Below are positions 10,329-20,995 of a DNA stretch of 64,000 bases, one piece after another. The stretch is from Euphorbia lathyris (Eukaryota > Streptophyta > Magnoliopsida > Malpighiales > Euphorbiaceae). Every line of letters starts with the position of its first letter. Within the stretch, counting starts at the first letter, position 1. The notes below the pieces were generated by a model, which was not told where the DNA came from, did no database searches, and saw only the letters and a list, made by a program, of their open reading frames with translations. The position numbers and the translations under genes are program-made. The DNA lies in the NCBI RefSeq assembly GCF_963576675.1, contig NC_088911.1, positions 135,659,929 through 135,723,928 on the forward strand, written 5' to 3'.

Positions 10329-13300
10329 TTACTGAAGAGGATTAAACATACCAATGGCTTCTCTCAGTATGCTGAACTGCTCACGAGCCAGTGGCTTCGT
10401 GAAGATATCCACAAGCTACTCTTCCGTTGGGACATAGGTCAGCTTGATCTCACCCTTGAGTACATGGTCTCTAATGAAGTGATGTCTGATGCTGACATGC
10501 TTCATCCTGTTGTGCTGAATTGGGTTCTTTGATAGATCAATTGCACTTTTGTTGTCACATTTGACCTCAATTGTCTTTGTTTGAACACCATAGTCTTCAA
10601 GCTGTTGCTTAATCCATAGGACTTGAGCAACACAGCTTCCAGCAGCAATGTACTCAGCTTCAGTGGTAGTCAGGGATACTGACGCCTGCTTCTTACTGAA
10701 CCAGGATACAAGACAGCTTCCTAGGAAGTGGCATCCTCCAGAGGTGCTTTTTCGTTCAAGCTTGTCTCGTCCATAGTCAGCGTCAGTGTATCCAACGAGT
10801 GTGAAATCATGCGTGTTGGGATACCATAAACCTGCGTTCACTGAGCTTTGCAAATATCTAAGGATTCTTTTTACAGCTATGTAATGAGATTCCTTAGGGT
10901 TAGATTGATATCTAGCACAGTAGCATACTGAGAACTGAATGTCCGGTCTACTTGCTATTAAGTAAAGTAAAGAGCCTATCATACCTCGATACAATTTGCT
11001 GTTTATCGACTTACCATTCTCGTCAGCACATAGGACAGTGTCAGTGCCCATAGGAGTAGATATTGGCTTGCAGTTTTTAAGATCATATTTCTTCAATATC
11101 TCCTTGGCATATTTAGCTTGACTTATGAAGATGCCATTCTTTCCTTGTTTGATTTAAAGTCCAATGAAGAAGTTGAGTTCTCCCATCATTGACATTTCAA
11201 ACTCAGTCTGCATTTGATTGCTAAATTCCTTGCACATTGACTCGTTAGTGGCACCAAAAATGATATCATCCACATAAATCTGAGCCAACAGGGTATCTTT
11301 ACCCTTCCTCTTAATGAATAAGGTTGTATCAGCTTTGCCTCTGACGTAATTTCTAGTCAGCAGGAAACTGGTCAGCCTCTCATACCAAGCACGTGGTGCT
11401 TGCTTGAGGTCGTACAGAGCCTTTTTGAGTTTATAAACGTGGTTTGGGAACTTAGGGTCCTCAAACCCTGGAGGTTGATTAACATAGACTTCCTCGTTTA
11501 CAACTCCATTAAGAAATACACTCTTAACATCCATTTGAAATAATTTAAAGTTCATATAAGATGCATATGCACATAAAATTCCAATAGCCTCTAGCCTTGC
11601 CACTGGGGCAAAGGTCTCACCGTAGTCAATACCTTCTTGCTGACTGTAGCCCTGAGCTACAAGTCTTGCTTTGTTTCTGACCACATTCCCTTGTTCATCC
11701 AGCTTGTTGCGGAAGACCCATCTTGTTCCTATGGTCTTCTGGCTTCTTGGTTTTGGCACTAGATCCCATACTTCATTTCGTCTGAACTGATCAAGTTCTT
11801 CTTGCATTGCATTCATCCAGAATTCATCATACTCAGCTTCAGCGAAATTCTTTGGTTCCTGGATTGAGACGAATGCTACGTTGCTGAGGTATCTCCTGAG
11901 TTGATTTCTTGTCATCAGGGTATTCTCAGCGGCATCAAGAATAGCACTTTCTGAGTGGCCTCTTGGTATTCTAATCTCCTTTGGTAGACTGATGTCTTGC
12001 GCTGGCTGTGTTTCAAAAATCTCTGCAGATGTAGATTGGTCAGTGAAGGTAATTTGAGTTTCACCTTTACCTTTGGTCAGCCCTTGAGGAAACAACTTAG
12101 TAGCTGTTTCTTGGTCAGCGGGTGCTGAGTGTGGATCATCCTCGGTCAGCGGCTGGTATCTACCTGCAGGGTTAGTTTCGTCGAACTCTACATGTACTGA
12201 CTCTTCTAAAACTTGAGTTCGTTTATTGAAAACTCTGTATGCTTTGTTGTTTATTGAGTAGCCTAAAAAGATAGCTTCATCAGCTTTTGAGTCAAACTTA
12301 GCTAAGCTATCTTTGGTATTCAAAATAAAACATTTACAGCCAAAGGCACGAAAGTATCCAATATTTGGCTTTCGTCCTTTCCAAAGTTCGTAAGGAGTTT
12401 TCTTTAGTATAGGTCTAACAAGAGCCCTATTAAGAATATAGAACGCTGTGTTGACAGCTTCTCCCCAAAAGTACTTTGGAAGCCTATGCTCACTCAACAT
12501 TGTCCTGGCTATTTCAACCAAGGTTCTGTTCTTCCTTTCAACAACCCCATTTTGTTGAGGCGTTCTAGGAGCAGAAAAATTATGGTCAATGCCGTTGGTT
12601 TCACAGAATTCAACAAACTGTTGGTTCTTGAATTCTCCACCATTATCACTTCGGATGTGAGCCAATTTTAGGTCTTTGTCATTTTCAAGTTTTCTTACCA
12701 AATTTGAAAATGTCTCAAAGGTCTCATCCTTGCTACTCAGCAAGATGATCCAAGTGTACCGAGAAAAGTCATCTACAATGACCAAGGAAAATCTTCTTCC
12801 ACCCAAGCTCAGCGGCTGGACTGGACCGAAGAGATCCAAGTGTAGTAACTCTAATGGACGCTTAGTTGAGACAATGTTTTTACTATGAAAAGATTGTTTG
12901 GTTTGTTTTCCAGTATGGCAAGCGTGGCATAATTGATCTTTTTCAAATTTAAGTTCTGGCAGTCCCTCAACCAATTGCTTTCTTGCTAATTTGGCCAGGA
13001 GGTCCATGCTTACATGACCAAGTCTCCTGTGCCATAGCCAGGAATTTTCTTCCTTTGAAACTAAGCATACAGTTTTTGAAAACTTTTTCTCTAAGTTCAG
13101 CATGAAGACATTATCAATACGAGGGGCAGTTAAAATTAACTCATTTGTTTTACCCTCGAATATTTTACATCCAGTGTCATCAAATATAACTTTTCTCCCA
13201 TTGTCACATAGCTGAGCTACGCTGAGTAAGTTATATTTGAGTCCCCTGACTACGGAGACAGACTCAATAGTAGGATTACCTCCAACGGTTCCTGACCCTA

Positions 13301-13415
13301 CTATCTTACCCTTTTTGTTGTCTCCAAAACTTACGCTTCCTCCTCGTTTACGCTCAAATGTGATGAACTGAGTTTCATCACCAGTCATATGCCTCGAGCA
13401 TGCGCTATCAATTTT
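10329..13415 (-). pseudogene. S2 Pol: protease end, integrase, reverse transcriptase, RNase H
   Basis: The open frame starts just before the protease motif [13 protein letters not shown] (canonical DSG is DSA here), with gag and the rest of protease absent. Counting from the Met at 13388: integrase zinc finger H120, H125, C154, C157; catalytic D185, D248, E284 with 35 residues between the last two, all intact. Reverse transcriptase shows [11 protein letters not shown] and [10 protein letters not shown]; RNase H shows GYTDADYGRDK, TEAEYIAAG and KCDNKSAIDL. Two in-frame stops break it: TAA at 11154-11156, where S3 has CAA, and TAG at 10416-10418, where S1 has CAG. Pol ends at 10329. The integrase signature [15 protein letters not shown] and the downstream ORF fit the Sirevirus lineage. 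Confidence 0.93.
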
Positions 13416-13449
13416 TTACTTCTCAGCACACCTCAGGCTTATAACACTT

Positions 13450-13462
13450 GGCTCTGATACCA
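13450..13462 (-). other. S2 primer binding site (initiator tRNA-Met type)
   Basis: On the - strand TGGTATCAGAGCC follows the LTR end (CCAACA) by two bases. It is the usual plant copia primer site, complementary to the 3' end of initiator tRNA-Met. Confidence 0.93.
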
Positions 13463-14193
13463 CTTGTTGGTCCCTTATAATGTAACAAATTAGTTCCAAT
13501 GGGGGGGGATAGGAACTATTTAAAATTTTGCACGTTGAGGCTGACTTCTTTTTTTTTTGAAAAAGGTTTACACAGTGCGCTGAGTGAGTTTAAGACACTA
13601 GCTTAGTCAACTGGTGACTAAGTCAGCTTCTTTCCTTGAGTCAGGAGATAGCACTTGAGTCTATTCCTGAACTCAGATACTCAGTGCATACAACTCAGCG
13701 TGATCTCTTTACTTAGTCAGTATTTAAGCAAGCAATATATATATATCAAAGGAGTTTAAGGTTAGAAAGATGTTACTCAGCAGATTTATCCAGGTTCGGC
13801 CTCTATGCCTACGTCCTGTCCCCGGAACACGTTCCGAGCTTTCGAATTCTCTACTGAGCTCTTTAAAGGTAGAGCACCAAACCATTTACAACTAGAAGCT
13901 GAGTATAATAAGAGTACCTTCCTCTATACCTCTACTCACTCCTATTCTACCGCTGAGTACTATAACCGAGTACTCAGCCTCTCCTTTCTATTTCTAGAAT
14001 TGATAATAAGATTGTCCTAAACAACAATTGCTAAGACACTTTAGATGATTGGAAATCACTCTAGACTTTTACACAATAATCTGGAAATTGGTGTAAGTAT
14101 ATGCTTTGTTTTTTCTCACAGAACTTCAAGTGTGAATTTGGTCAGCGTAATGGCTAGTTGAAGATCTGCATCGAATGAAGCAACTGAAAGGCC

Positions 14194-14201
14194 TATTTAT
14201 A
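14194..14201 (-). promoter_or_regulatory. TATA box of S2 5' LTR
   Basis: CTATAAATAG on the - strand, expected to drive the genomic transcript of S2. Confidence 0.65.
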
Positions 14202-14658
14202 GTGACACTTGAGGCATTCGGTGATTTCGAATTTCGAAATAACCGTTGGAGGGAAACGACTTCATGTCGTTGTCACTCAGTCTGATTCAGTGCCGTTGGC
14301 CAATCAGATTCTTGCATCTTCTGTCTTCGGTCAGTGTTGAGCAGCTTTTGGTCAGTCCAGCAGAATGTCTCTCCTTTTAAGTAAAGTCAACTAGACAGCT
14401 TTCTGTGTCTTCTGAACTTTACCCGAAGTGGAAATACTTTGTCTGGAAGTTGCTCTTGCTCAGCTGCTGTCTTGTACTCTTTGTCGTTCAACTCAGCAGC
14501 TTCGTTCCGAAGTAGTCAAGGAAGGTCTTCTCGAACCTTCTTATGCTGAGCTGCGTTTTATCAACAACGACAGCGTTTTCCTTACACGGGCCGAGTGGTC
14601 TTGATCTGTTTTGAGTTGGGCCTTTGACTTTCTTTTGGGCCTTTAGCCTTTTAATATT

Positions 14659-14959
14659 GGGTCAAATACATGAATATCATAATTAAATACAAAATTACAA
14701 CTAAGTCATATCACCAAACTTAATTCTTAATATGTCATTATTCTCTATATATTATGATTTTAAACTATCATTTAAAAATTCTAGACTCCAATTCATAAAT
14801 CATAAACCCTATAAAATATATTCTAGACTTCTAATTTATAAATTATAATCTTTAAAATATATTAAAAGTACTGATTTTATTAGTTTGATATAATCCAAAA
14901 TGATAACTTGACGTAGTTGTAAATAATTTTTAAAATATGAATTTCTGTGTAATTTTCCC
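14659..14959. mobile_element. Mutator-type MITE in the S2 5' LTR
   Basis: Absent from the 3' LTR of the same element, so its borders are exact. It is flanked by the 9-bp duplication TTTAATATT (14650-14658 and 14960-14968). The ends GGGTCAAATAC and GGGAAAATTAC (reverse) form a degenerate terminal inverted repeat of about 50 bp that includes ACAACTAMGTCA. The interior is AT-rich without an ORF. Confidence 0.88.
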
Positions 14960-15115
14960 TTTAATATTTGTGTCTTATAAATAAGTAACTTAACATTGAA
15001 CAAACACATTAGTATAATAAATCAAAGTATTTAAACTTAGTATGTTTAGAATATTTTTTAATCATATACTTAAATAATTTTGCCAAATCAAAATCATGTG
15101 GAAAGGTGTTTCAAC

Positions 15116-17199
15116 ATCCACTTCTAATCCCTTTTCAGATATTTTGTGACCTAAAACAATTCCCTCGTCAACCATGAAATGACATTTCTCCCAGTTTAAT
15201 ACTAAATTTGTTTCTTCACACCTAGACAAAACTTTATCCAAATTTTGTAAGCATGAATCGAAAGAATCTCCATAAACGGAAAAATCATCCATAAAAACTT
15301 CCATGATATCTTCAATGAAATCATTAAAATTACAGTCATACAACGTTGAAATGTTGCAGGTGCGTTACATAGACCAAAGTGCATCCTCCTATATGCAAAT
15401 GTTCCGTAAGGACATGTGAAGGTTGTTTTATCTTGGTCATCCGGGTAAATATATATTTGAAAGAATCCGGAGTAACCGTCTAGAAAACAGTAGAAAGCAT
15501 GACCAGCTATCCTTTCGATCATTTGATCAATGAAAGGTAGAGGAAAATGGTCTTTCCTAGTTGCTTTGTTTAGGTTCCTATAGTCTATACAAACCCTCCA
15601 ACCGGTGGTGGTTCATGTAGGTATTAATTCTCCTTCGTCATTCCTTACAACTGTTATGCCTCCCTTTTTAGGTACACAATGGATTGGACAAACCCATTCA
15701 CTATCCGAAATAGGATAAATGATTCCATTGTCTAGAAGTTTAGTAATCTCATTTTTGACTACTTGTTTCATATTCGGATTGAGGCGTTTTTGTCTATCCG
15801 CTTTAGGCAGCTTATCTTCTTCTAAGTGAATTCTGTGCATTACAATGCTCGGATTAATACCTTTTAAGTCTGAAATTTGCCAACCCATACTTCCTATCCT
15901 ATTTTTAACAACTTCTTTCAATTTCTCTTCTTGAACCTGTGTTAATTTGTTAGAGATAATTATAGGTAGAGAATCGCCTTCGCCTAAGAAAGCGTACCTC
16001 AAATGACTGGGTAATTCTTTAAGTTCTAATTTAAGTGGAACTATAATTGAAGGCGGAACTGGTCCATCTTCTTGAATCAAAGGCTCTGGGTCCTTATCTT
16101 CTAATTCCTCACTCATTATAGGTTCTATTATTTCTTCTTTTTGAACAATGTCATTTACACATTCTTCAACTAAATCAAGTTTCATACAAGCGAAATCCTC
16201 CATAGGATATTTCATTGCTTGGTTCATATCAAACTCGATCTTATCGTCTCCTATTCTTAAAACTACTTTCCCTTCCGACACATCAACTAGAGCACGTCCC
16301 GTGTTCATAAACGGTCTACCAAAAATTAGCGGACAATTAACGTCATATGCAAAATCCAATATCACGAAATCGGTAGGAAAAATAAATTTGTCAACTTTAA
16401 CTAAAACATCCTCAATTATACCATATGGTCTTTTAGTGGTTTGATCCGCTAATTGTAAAACCATATTGGTACGTTTGATATCTTCTTCTAAGCCTAACTT
16501 ATTAAAAATTGATAATGGCATCAAGTTTATGCTTGCTCCTAAATCACAAAGACAACTTGGGAATTCAATATCTCCCAATTTACACGGAATAGTAAAACAT
16601 CTGGGATCTTTGAGTTTAGTGGGCAAATTACTTGACACAATTGAACTGTAATCTTCGGTTAGTGAAATGGATGAAATTCCTTCCCAACTGATTTTCTTTG
16701 AAATGAAATCTTTTAGGAATTTACCATAATTGGGAATTTGCGTAATTGCATCCATAAACGTTAAATTAATATGCAAATTTTTAAGTTTGTCTAAAAACGT
16801 TAAAAGTTGTTTGTCATAGTCCTTATTGCGGACTTTGTGTGGAAAAGGTGGTTTGGGTACAAAAGTTTTTGTACTAGAGTCAATTTGTGCATCTTTTTGG
16901 TTTAATGTATCTTCTTTGGATTTTAGTAAATCAGTTCCTGGTAAAGTTGAATTTCCGGGCATTTCCGGACCTAAGTAATTTTTCCCTGAACGAAGAGTGA
17001 TAGCCTTAACATGCTCTTTCGGATTTTCTTCCGTTTGGCTGGGAAGACTTCCCTCTTTGCGGGATGGAATTGATTTAGCGAGTTGTCCAATTTGAACCTC
17101 CAAATTATGGATGCTAGATGATTGGTTTTTAATAAGCTGATCGAATTTATTCTCGATCCGTTTAAAACCATCGTCGTGATTACTTATTTTTCCGCTCAT
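15116..17199 (-). pseudogene. Athila-like Gag C-terminus, protease and reverse transcriptase (partial)
   Basis: The frame from 17199 shows the Gag C-terminal motifs SSIHNLEVQIGQLAKS and ITLRSGKNY, the aspartic protease core CDLGASINLMPLS with FGRPFM downstream, then the start of reverse transcriptase with NPNMKQVVKNEITKLLDNG. A TGA at 15613-15615 precedes TTTGWRVCIDYR; relatives have Arg, so CGA to TGA is likely. After NAPATFQRCM the frame shifts by one base; the catalytic region VFMDDFSVYGDSF is read in the other frame. Coding stops at GLEVD, where S2 inserted. The product would cleave the polyprotein and copy the RNA genome; this copy is dead. Confidence 0.9.
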
Positions 17200-18241
17200 A
17201 GCATCAATAAATTTGTCGATTTTAGAAGATAAAGTGCTAATCGTATCTCTTGATTGATTTTGATAATTGGTTGTACGATTTTGATTAGCATTAGCATTAT
17301 TGTTATTATCTCTCCAGTTAAAGTTAGGATGATTTCTCCATCCAGGATTATATGTATTGGAATAAGGGTTATTAGTTTGGTTTTGTCGACAAAATTTACC
17401 TGTTCAATTTCGCTCATCCCTTCATAATCTACATCCGTTTGGATTGGCTGACCATTAGGATCACACGGTGCCATAAACCTATCAATTTTGTGCGATAAGG
17501 CAGAAAATTGGGATGTAACATCGCAACTGGATCAAGACTTACTATACCTTTAACTGATGATGTAGTTGAGGATGATGGTTTCGCCACTGGTACGTGTCCA
17601 CGTTCCGCAGGCCACATACTACTGTTGATTGCCATTTCCTCCAAAAGTTCTCTTGCTTGGGCCGATGTTTTCTTCATGAATAACCCTCCAGACATAGCAT
17701 CCAATGAACCTCTAGTTGTAGGATTTAAACCATTATAAAATGTTTGCATTAAAAGTTCAGCGGGCAATTGGTGGTGTGGGCATAAACGTTGAAGTTCTTT
17801 AAAACGTTCCCAAGCCTCATAAAGAGTTTCATTATCATTTTGAGAAAAAGATGTTAACTCTTTTATGACTCTTGCGGTTTTTGCTAAAGGAAATTTTTTT
17901 GATACAAATGCTTGGGCTAATTGCTCCCAAGTTTCAAATGTTGCGGCTGGCATAGAAGTCAACCACTCTTTGGCTCGATCCTTCAAAGTAAAAGGAAAAA
18001 GGCGAAGATTGATTGCTTCCGCAGTCACATTCGGTATTTTAAAAGTGTCACAAATTTCTAAGAAATTTGTCAAATGGGTGTTAGGATTTTCGTTAGGTAA
18101 CCCGTAAAATGTTACGTTATTTTGTAACATATTAAGCAATGCTGGCTTAATCTCAAATTGATTTGCATTTATTTGGGGTCTAACTATACTGTTTGTTACA
18201 CCGGCCACTCCTGGCCTAGCGTAATCCATGAGTGTGGCCAT
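17200..18241 (-). pseudogene. Athila-like Gag (N-terminal and capsid part)
   Basis: ATG at 18241. Residues about 45-200 carry the retrotransposon Gag capsid pattern: FYGLPNENPNTHLTNF, LFPFTLKDRAKEWL, WEQLAQAFVSKKFP, ETLYEAWERFKELQRLCPHH, FYNGLNPTTRGSLDAMSGG. Near 17515 one base is lost and the frame moves to one reading MAPCDPNGQ; near 17400 it shifts again to the frame that continues into protease. Normal Athila Gag-Pol is a single frame, so both shifts are damage. Confidence 0.9.
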
Positions 18242-18546
18242 AACTTCTGGCTCGGTAACTCTGGTTTATATTGGAGTTTCGTTTTTGTTTTTCTTGTCTT
18301 TCTTGTTCTTTTTAAGAGTCCTTTCAATTTCTGGGTCAATAGGATCTGGTGACGTGCCCGAACTTCGAGAACTGCGCATGAACTTGAAATTTCGCACGAA
18401 CCGAAACTACCTTCAAAACAGAATTTGAAAAATAAATATGTTAGTAATTTGAAATAAGTAAAATATAAAATTTTGAATAAGTATAAATAAACCTAGATTC
18501 GAAATAAAACATGAAAAATCTAAATTTTTGTCAAAAATTTTGGCGT
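18242..18546 (-). other. Athila-like leader between primer site and gag
   Basis: Short AT-rich untranslated leader; no gene seen. Confidence 0.6.
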
Positions 18547-18564
18547 TCCCCGGCAACGGCGCCA
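18547..18564 (-). other. Athila-like primer binding site (tRNA-Asp type)
   Basis: TGGCGCCGTTGCCGGGGA on the - strand, six bases from the LTR end. This 18-mer is the usual Athila primer site, complementary to the 3' end of tRNA-Asp. Confidence 0.93.
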
Positions 18565-18570
18565 AAAACT

Positions 18571-20095
18571 TGTTGAGCGATTTCCGCATGTGTACGGTAT
18601 ACGCTTGTAGTAATAAAAGATATCGATCCCACAGGGAACGTTTTTTAACAAAAACTTATTTTGAATTGGTTAAATATACTTTTAAGGTTTATAATATGGA
18701 AAATCGTTAAATCGGATTTGGTTTTGAAATTGCTAGAATGAGAATTAGATTAGAGTATAAAAATGTTAGAAAATACTTCTGATTTAGGAATAAATTTACA
18801 AAACAGGATTGTTTAGTTCTTTAGAAAAGTAAACAAGTGTATTCGTTTGCATTAAGCAAAGAAAACAACTTTAAACTTTGTATAAATTATAACGATGAAA
18901 TAAATGACGGAACCTCTAATTTTTAGGCTTTGAACTGTAGTCAATCCTCCTACGGTCGGGTTAGATCGCTACCTTAACCAAATTAAAACTCTACCGAGAT
19001 ATCAATTTGTCTAAGTGTTCAATAAAGTTTCCTTGTAAAGATTTTGAATTAAACTACGTTTTAATGAAAACACCGGCAATCCACTTCGGATCCTTTACCA
19101 AAGTGCTGCATGAAAATCTATCAAATAGAATAGACTTTATTAGATGAAATATAAATTTGATACAAGTTTACAGAGAACAAGAAGCATGAAAACATTTCAC
19201 GACTTGCAAGTGAACGGGTTGTCGATCCTTTCCTTGGGTTTCGTTAGAGTTTGTCAGACTCAGGGCGGATTCTCTACTCAATCTTCTCGTTGTAACTTCT
19301 TAATAGGGATGCGGTCGGCCTCTACCAAAATGTAAACTAATATGAACAAATCTAAACGCTACTGTGTTTGTAATTATTGAATAAACAATGTGTGTACATC
19401 ATATTGCTTTTTACAGAAATGAAATCTAAATTCTGAATCACTTGACTCGGAATTTCTGCATAAATTCTATACTAATCTCTTTCTTCTATATCTCTCCAAC
19501 TCTCCATCAACTCTTTATTTATAGATGTTGAAGAGTCGTGGTTGAAGTGTCGTGTCCGTTGTGAAGGATCGTATCCTCTGTGAAGGGACGTCTTTATCCA
19601 CCCGAACAAACGTGTTTCTTTGAATTAAACATGTGTTCATTTTACTTGGAGGAATTTCTACACTTACCGAGAATATTTCATTCTCGGCCGAGAATGGGGG
19701 AGCAATTATTTGGTCTTCAAACGAAGGGAAGGAGCTGCTAAAAAATGCGTGTCGCGGTCGAGAATTTGAGATTCTCGGTCGCGGCTTTTGTAAATTCTCT
19801 ACCGAGAATCTTGTTTCCTCAACCGAGAATGTGACATTTTCTTCTGTTCCTGACTTCGTCTTTGTCCTCGTTTAGGTGTAATTGATCTTCGTTGTTTTTG
19901 ACTCTTTTTGTAGGGTTTTTATTCTGTTTTTAAGCTCTTTTCGTTCCTATTTGGATTTTACCAAATATTTACGTACCTTATAAGAAAGAAATATATTCGA
20001 GAGTAAAAACATTCTAAATAGTTATGAATAGCACAAATTCGTAGCAGAACTGATGTAAATACTAATGATATTTTAGATATATTTTGGGCTTAACA
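18571..20095 (-). repeat. Athila-like 5' LTR (1525 bp)
   Basis: Starts TGTTAAGCCC at 20095 and ends CGCTCAACA at 18571 on the - strand. Homologous over its full length to the solo LTR at 41178-42729. TATA box at 19516-19523. No ORF of note; 19633-19875 is chance. Confidence 0.92.
19516..19523 (-). promoter_or_regulatory. TATA box of the Athila-like 5' LTR
   Basis: CTATAAATAAAGAG on the - strand; the solo LTR has the same box at 41706-41713. Confidence 0.65.
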
Positions 20096-20441
20096 GTAAG
20101 ATATTTTCCTTAGTCATTGTAGACGATTTCTCTCGGTATACTTGGATCATCTTGCTGAGTAGCAATGATGAAACATTTGATATGTTCTCCACATTAGTCA
20201 AAAGGCTTGAAACTGACAAAGACCTAAAAGTAGCTCATATTAGAAGTGATAATGGCGGAGAATTAAAAAACCAACAGTTTGACGAATTTTGTGAAGTCAG
20301 TGGCATTGACCATAATTTTTCTGCTCCTAGGACTCCTCAACAAAATAGGGTTGTTGAAAGGAAGAACAGAACAATAGTTGAAATTGCTAGGACAATGCTG
20401 AGCGAAAATAGGCTTCCAAAGTATTTCTGGGGTGAAGCTGT
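20096..20441 (+). pseudogene. S3 Pol fragment 1: integrase core
   Basis: Reads [19 protein letters not shown], then [37 protein letters not shown] and KYFWGEAV, homologous to S2 integrase residues about 197-310. Catalytic Asp and Glu of the DDE core are present, but Gly in the QQNG motif is Arg. It is bounded left by the Athila-like LTR and right by the Ogre/Tat-like LTR; the final GCTGT (20437-20441) is the Ogre target duplication. Confidence 0.92.
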
Positions 20442-20599
20442 TGTAGACACCGAGTCGGAGGACCTGTGACGAAAACCCGTAACAAGATGGTTGGAGTGGT
20501 TGATTCCGGGAGTTTTAAAGCAAAAATATATAATAATAAAAAGACGTGAGGTCAGTAGGAGTTGCGGTCGTCGAATGGACGGCTCGCGAGTGCTCAGCG

Positions 20600-20970
20600 A
20601 CGTGGTGCGAGCGCCTAGCGATAATCGGCGCGCGCCCGATGACAGTTGGACGCGCGCCCGACAGCGCGAGGCGCACGCCCGACTTCCGCTGGGCGCGCGC
20701 CCGACAGCGCGGGGCACACGCCCGACGTCCGTTAGGCGCGCGCGCCCGACAGCGTGAACCGCACGCCCGACGTCCGCTGGGCGCACGCGCCCGACGGCCG
20801 TTGGGCGAACGCCCAACCTTCGTTGGGCGCGCGTCCAACGTTAGTTGGGCGTGCGCCCAACAAGAGTTGGGCGTCCGCCTAACCAAGTTGGGCGTTCGCC
20901 CAACACAAGTTGGGCGTCCGCCCAACCTACTTTGGGCGACGCCCAATTTTAATCGGGCGTCGCCCAAAGT
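20600..20970. repeat. GC-rich palindromic repeat patch in the Ogre/Tat-like 5' LTR
   Basis: Tandem, imperfect units of about 26 bp or multiples, each centred on TTGGGCGNNCGCCCAA or GGGCGCGCGCCC-type palindromes. The 3' LTR counterpart (34424-34750) lacks one unit of about 22 bp near the right end and differs in several others, so the patch changes faster than the flanks. Confidence 0.8.
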
Positions 20971-20987
20971 TTCCCGGGATCCATGCC

Positions 20988-20995
20988 TATATAAG
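20988..20995 (+). promoter_or_regulatory. TATA box of the Ogre/Tat-like 5' LTR
   Basis: GCCTATATAAGGC just after the palindromic patch; the 3' LTR has the same box at 34769-34776. Confidence 0.72.

Larger units (their letters stand above)
5157..15115 (-). mobile_element. Sirevirus-like Ty1/copia copy S2, gag-less, nested in the Athila-like element
   Basis: A nearly complete - strand element: 5' LTR 13465-15115, initiator-Met-type primer binding site, pol, 3' ORF, polypurine tracts, 3' LTR 5157-6452. It lacks gag: only about 35 bp separate the primer site from the protease motif. The two LTRs differ by roughly 2-3 % in the first 390 bp compared by eye, mostly transitions. It sits in the reverse transcriptase of the Athila-like element, whose sequence resumes at 15116 (flank TCCAC). 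Its 3' LTR lacks the outermost 45 bp because S1 inserted there; the missing piece should lie left of S1, outside the window. Confidence 0.9.
13465..15115 (-). repeat. S2 5' LTR (1341 bp plus a MITE)
   Basis: Bounded by TGTTGGTCCC at 13465 and GTTTCAACA ending at 15115 (+ strand reading). A TATA box lies at 14194-14201. A 301-bp MITE with its 9-bp duplication at 14650-14968 accounts for the extra length. ORF 13805-14020 is the LTR copy of 5450-5665 and is not a gene. Confidence 0.93.
15116..20095 (-). mobile_element. Athila-like Ty3/gypsy element, 5' half
   Basis: Contains the 5' LTR (18571-20095), a tRNA-Asp primer site, gag, protease and the first part of reverse transcriptase. The rest is cut off by the S2 insertion at 15115 and should continue left of the window. 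It sits in the integrase of S3; the right flank GTAAG (20096-20100) is half of the expected 5-bp duplication. Lineage is assigned from LRSGKNY, CDLGASINLMP and the primer site. Confidence 0.88.

Noticed and set aside
18547..18564. tRNA gene fragment
   Set aside because: The match to a tRNA 3' end is only 18 bases and sits at an LTR border, so it is a primer binding site.
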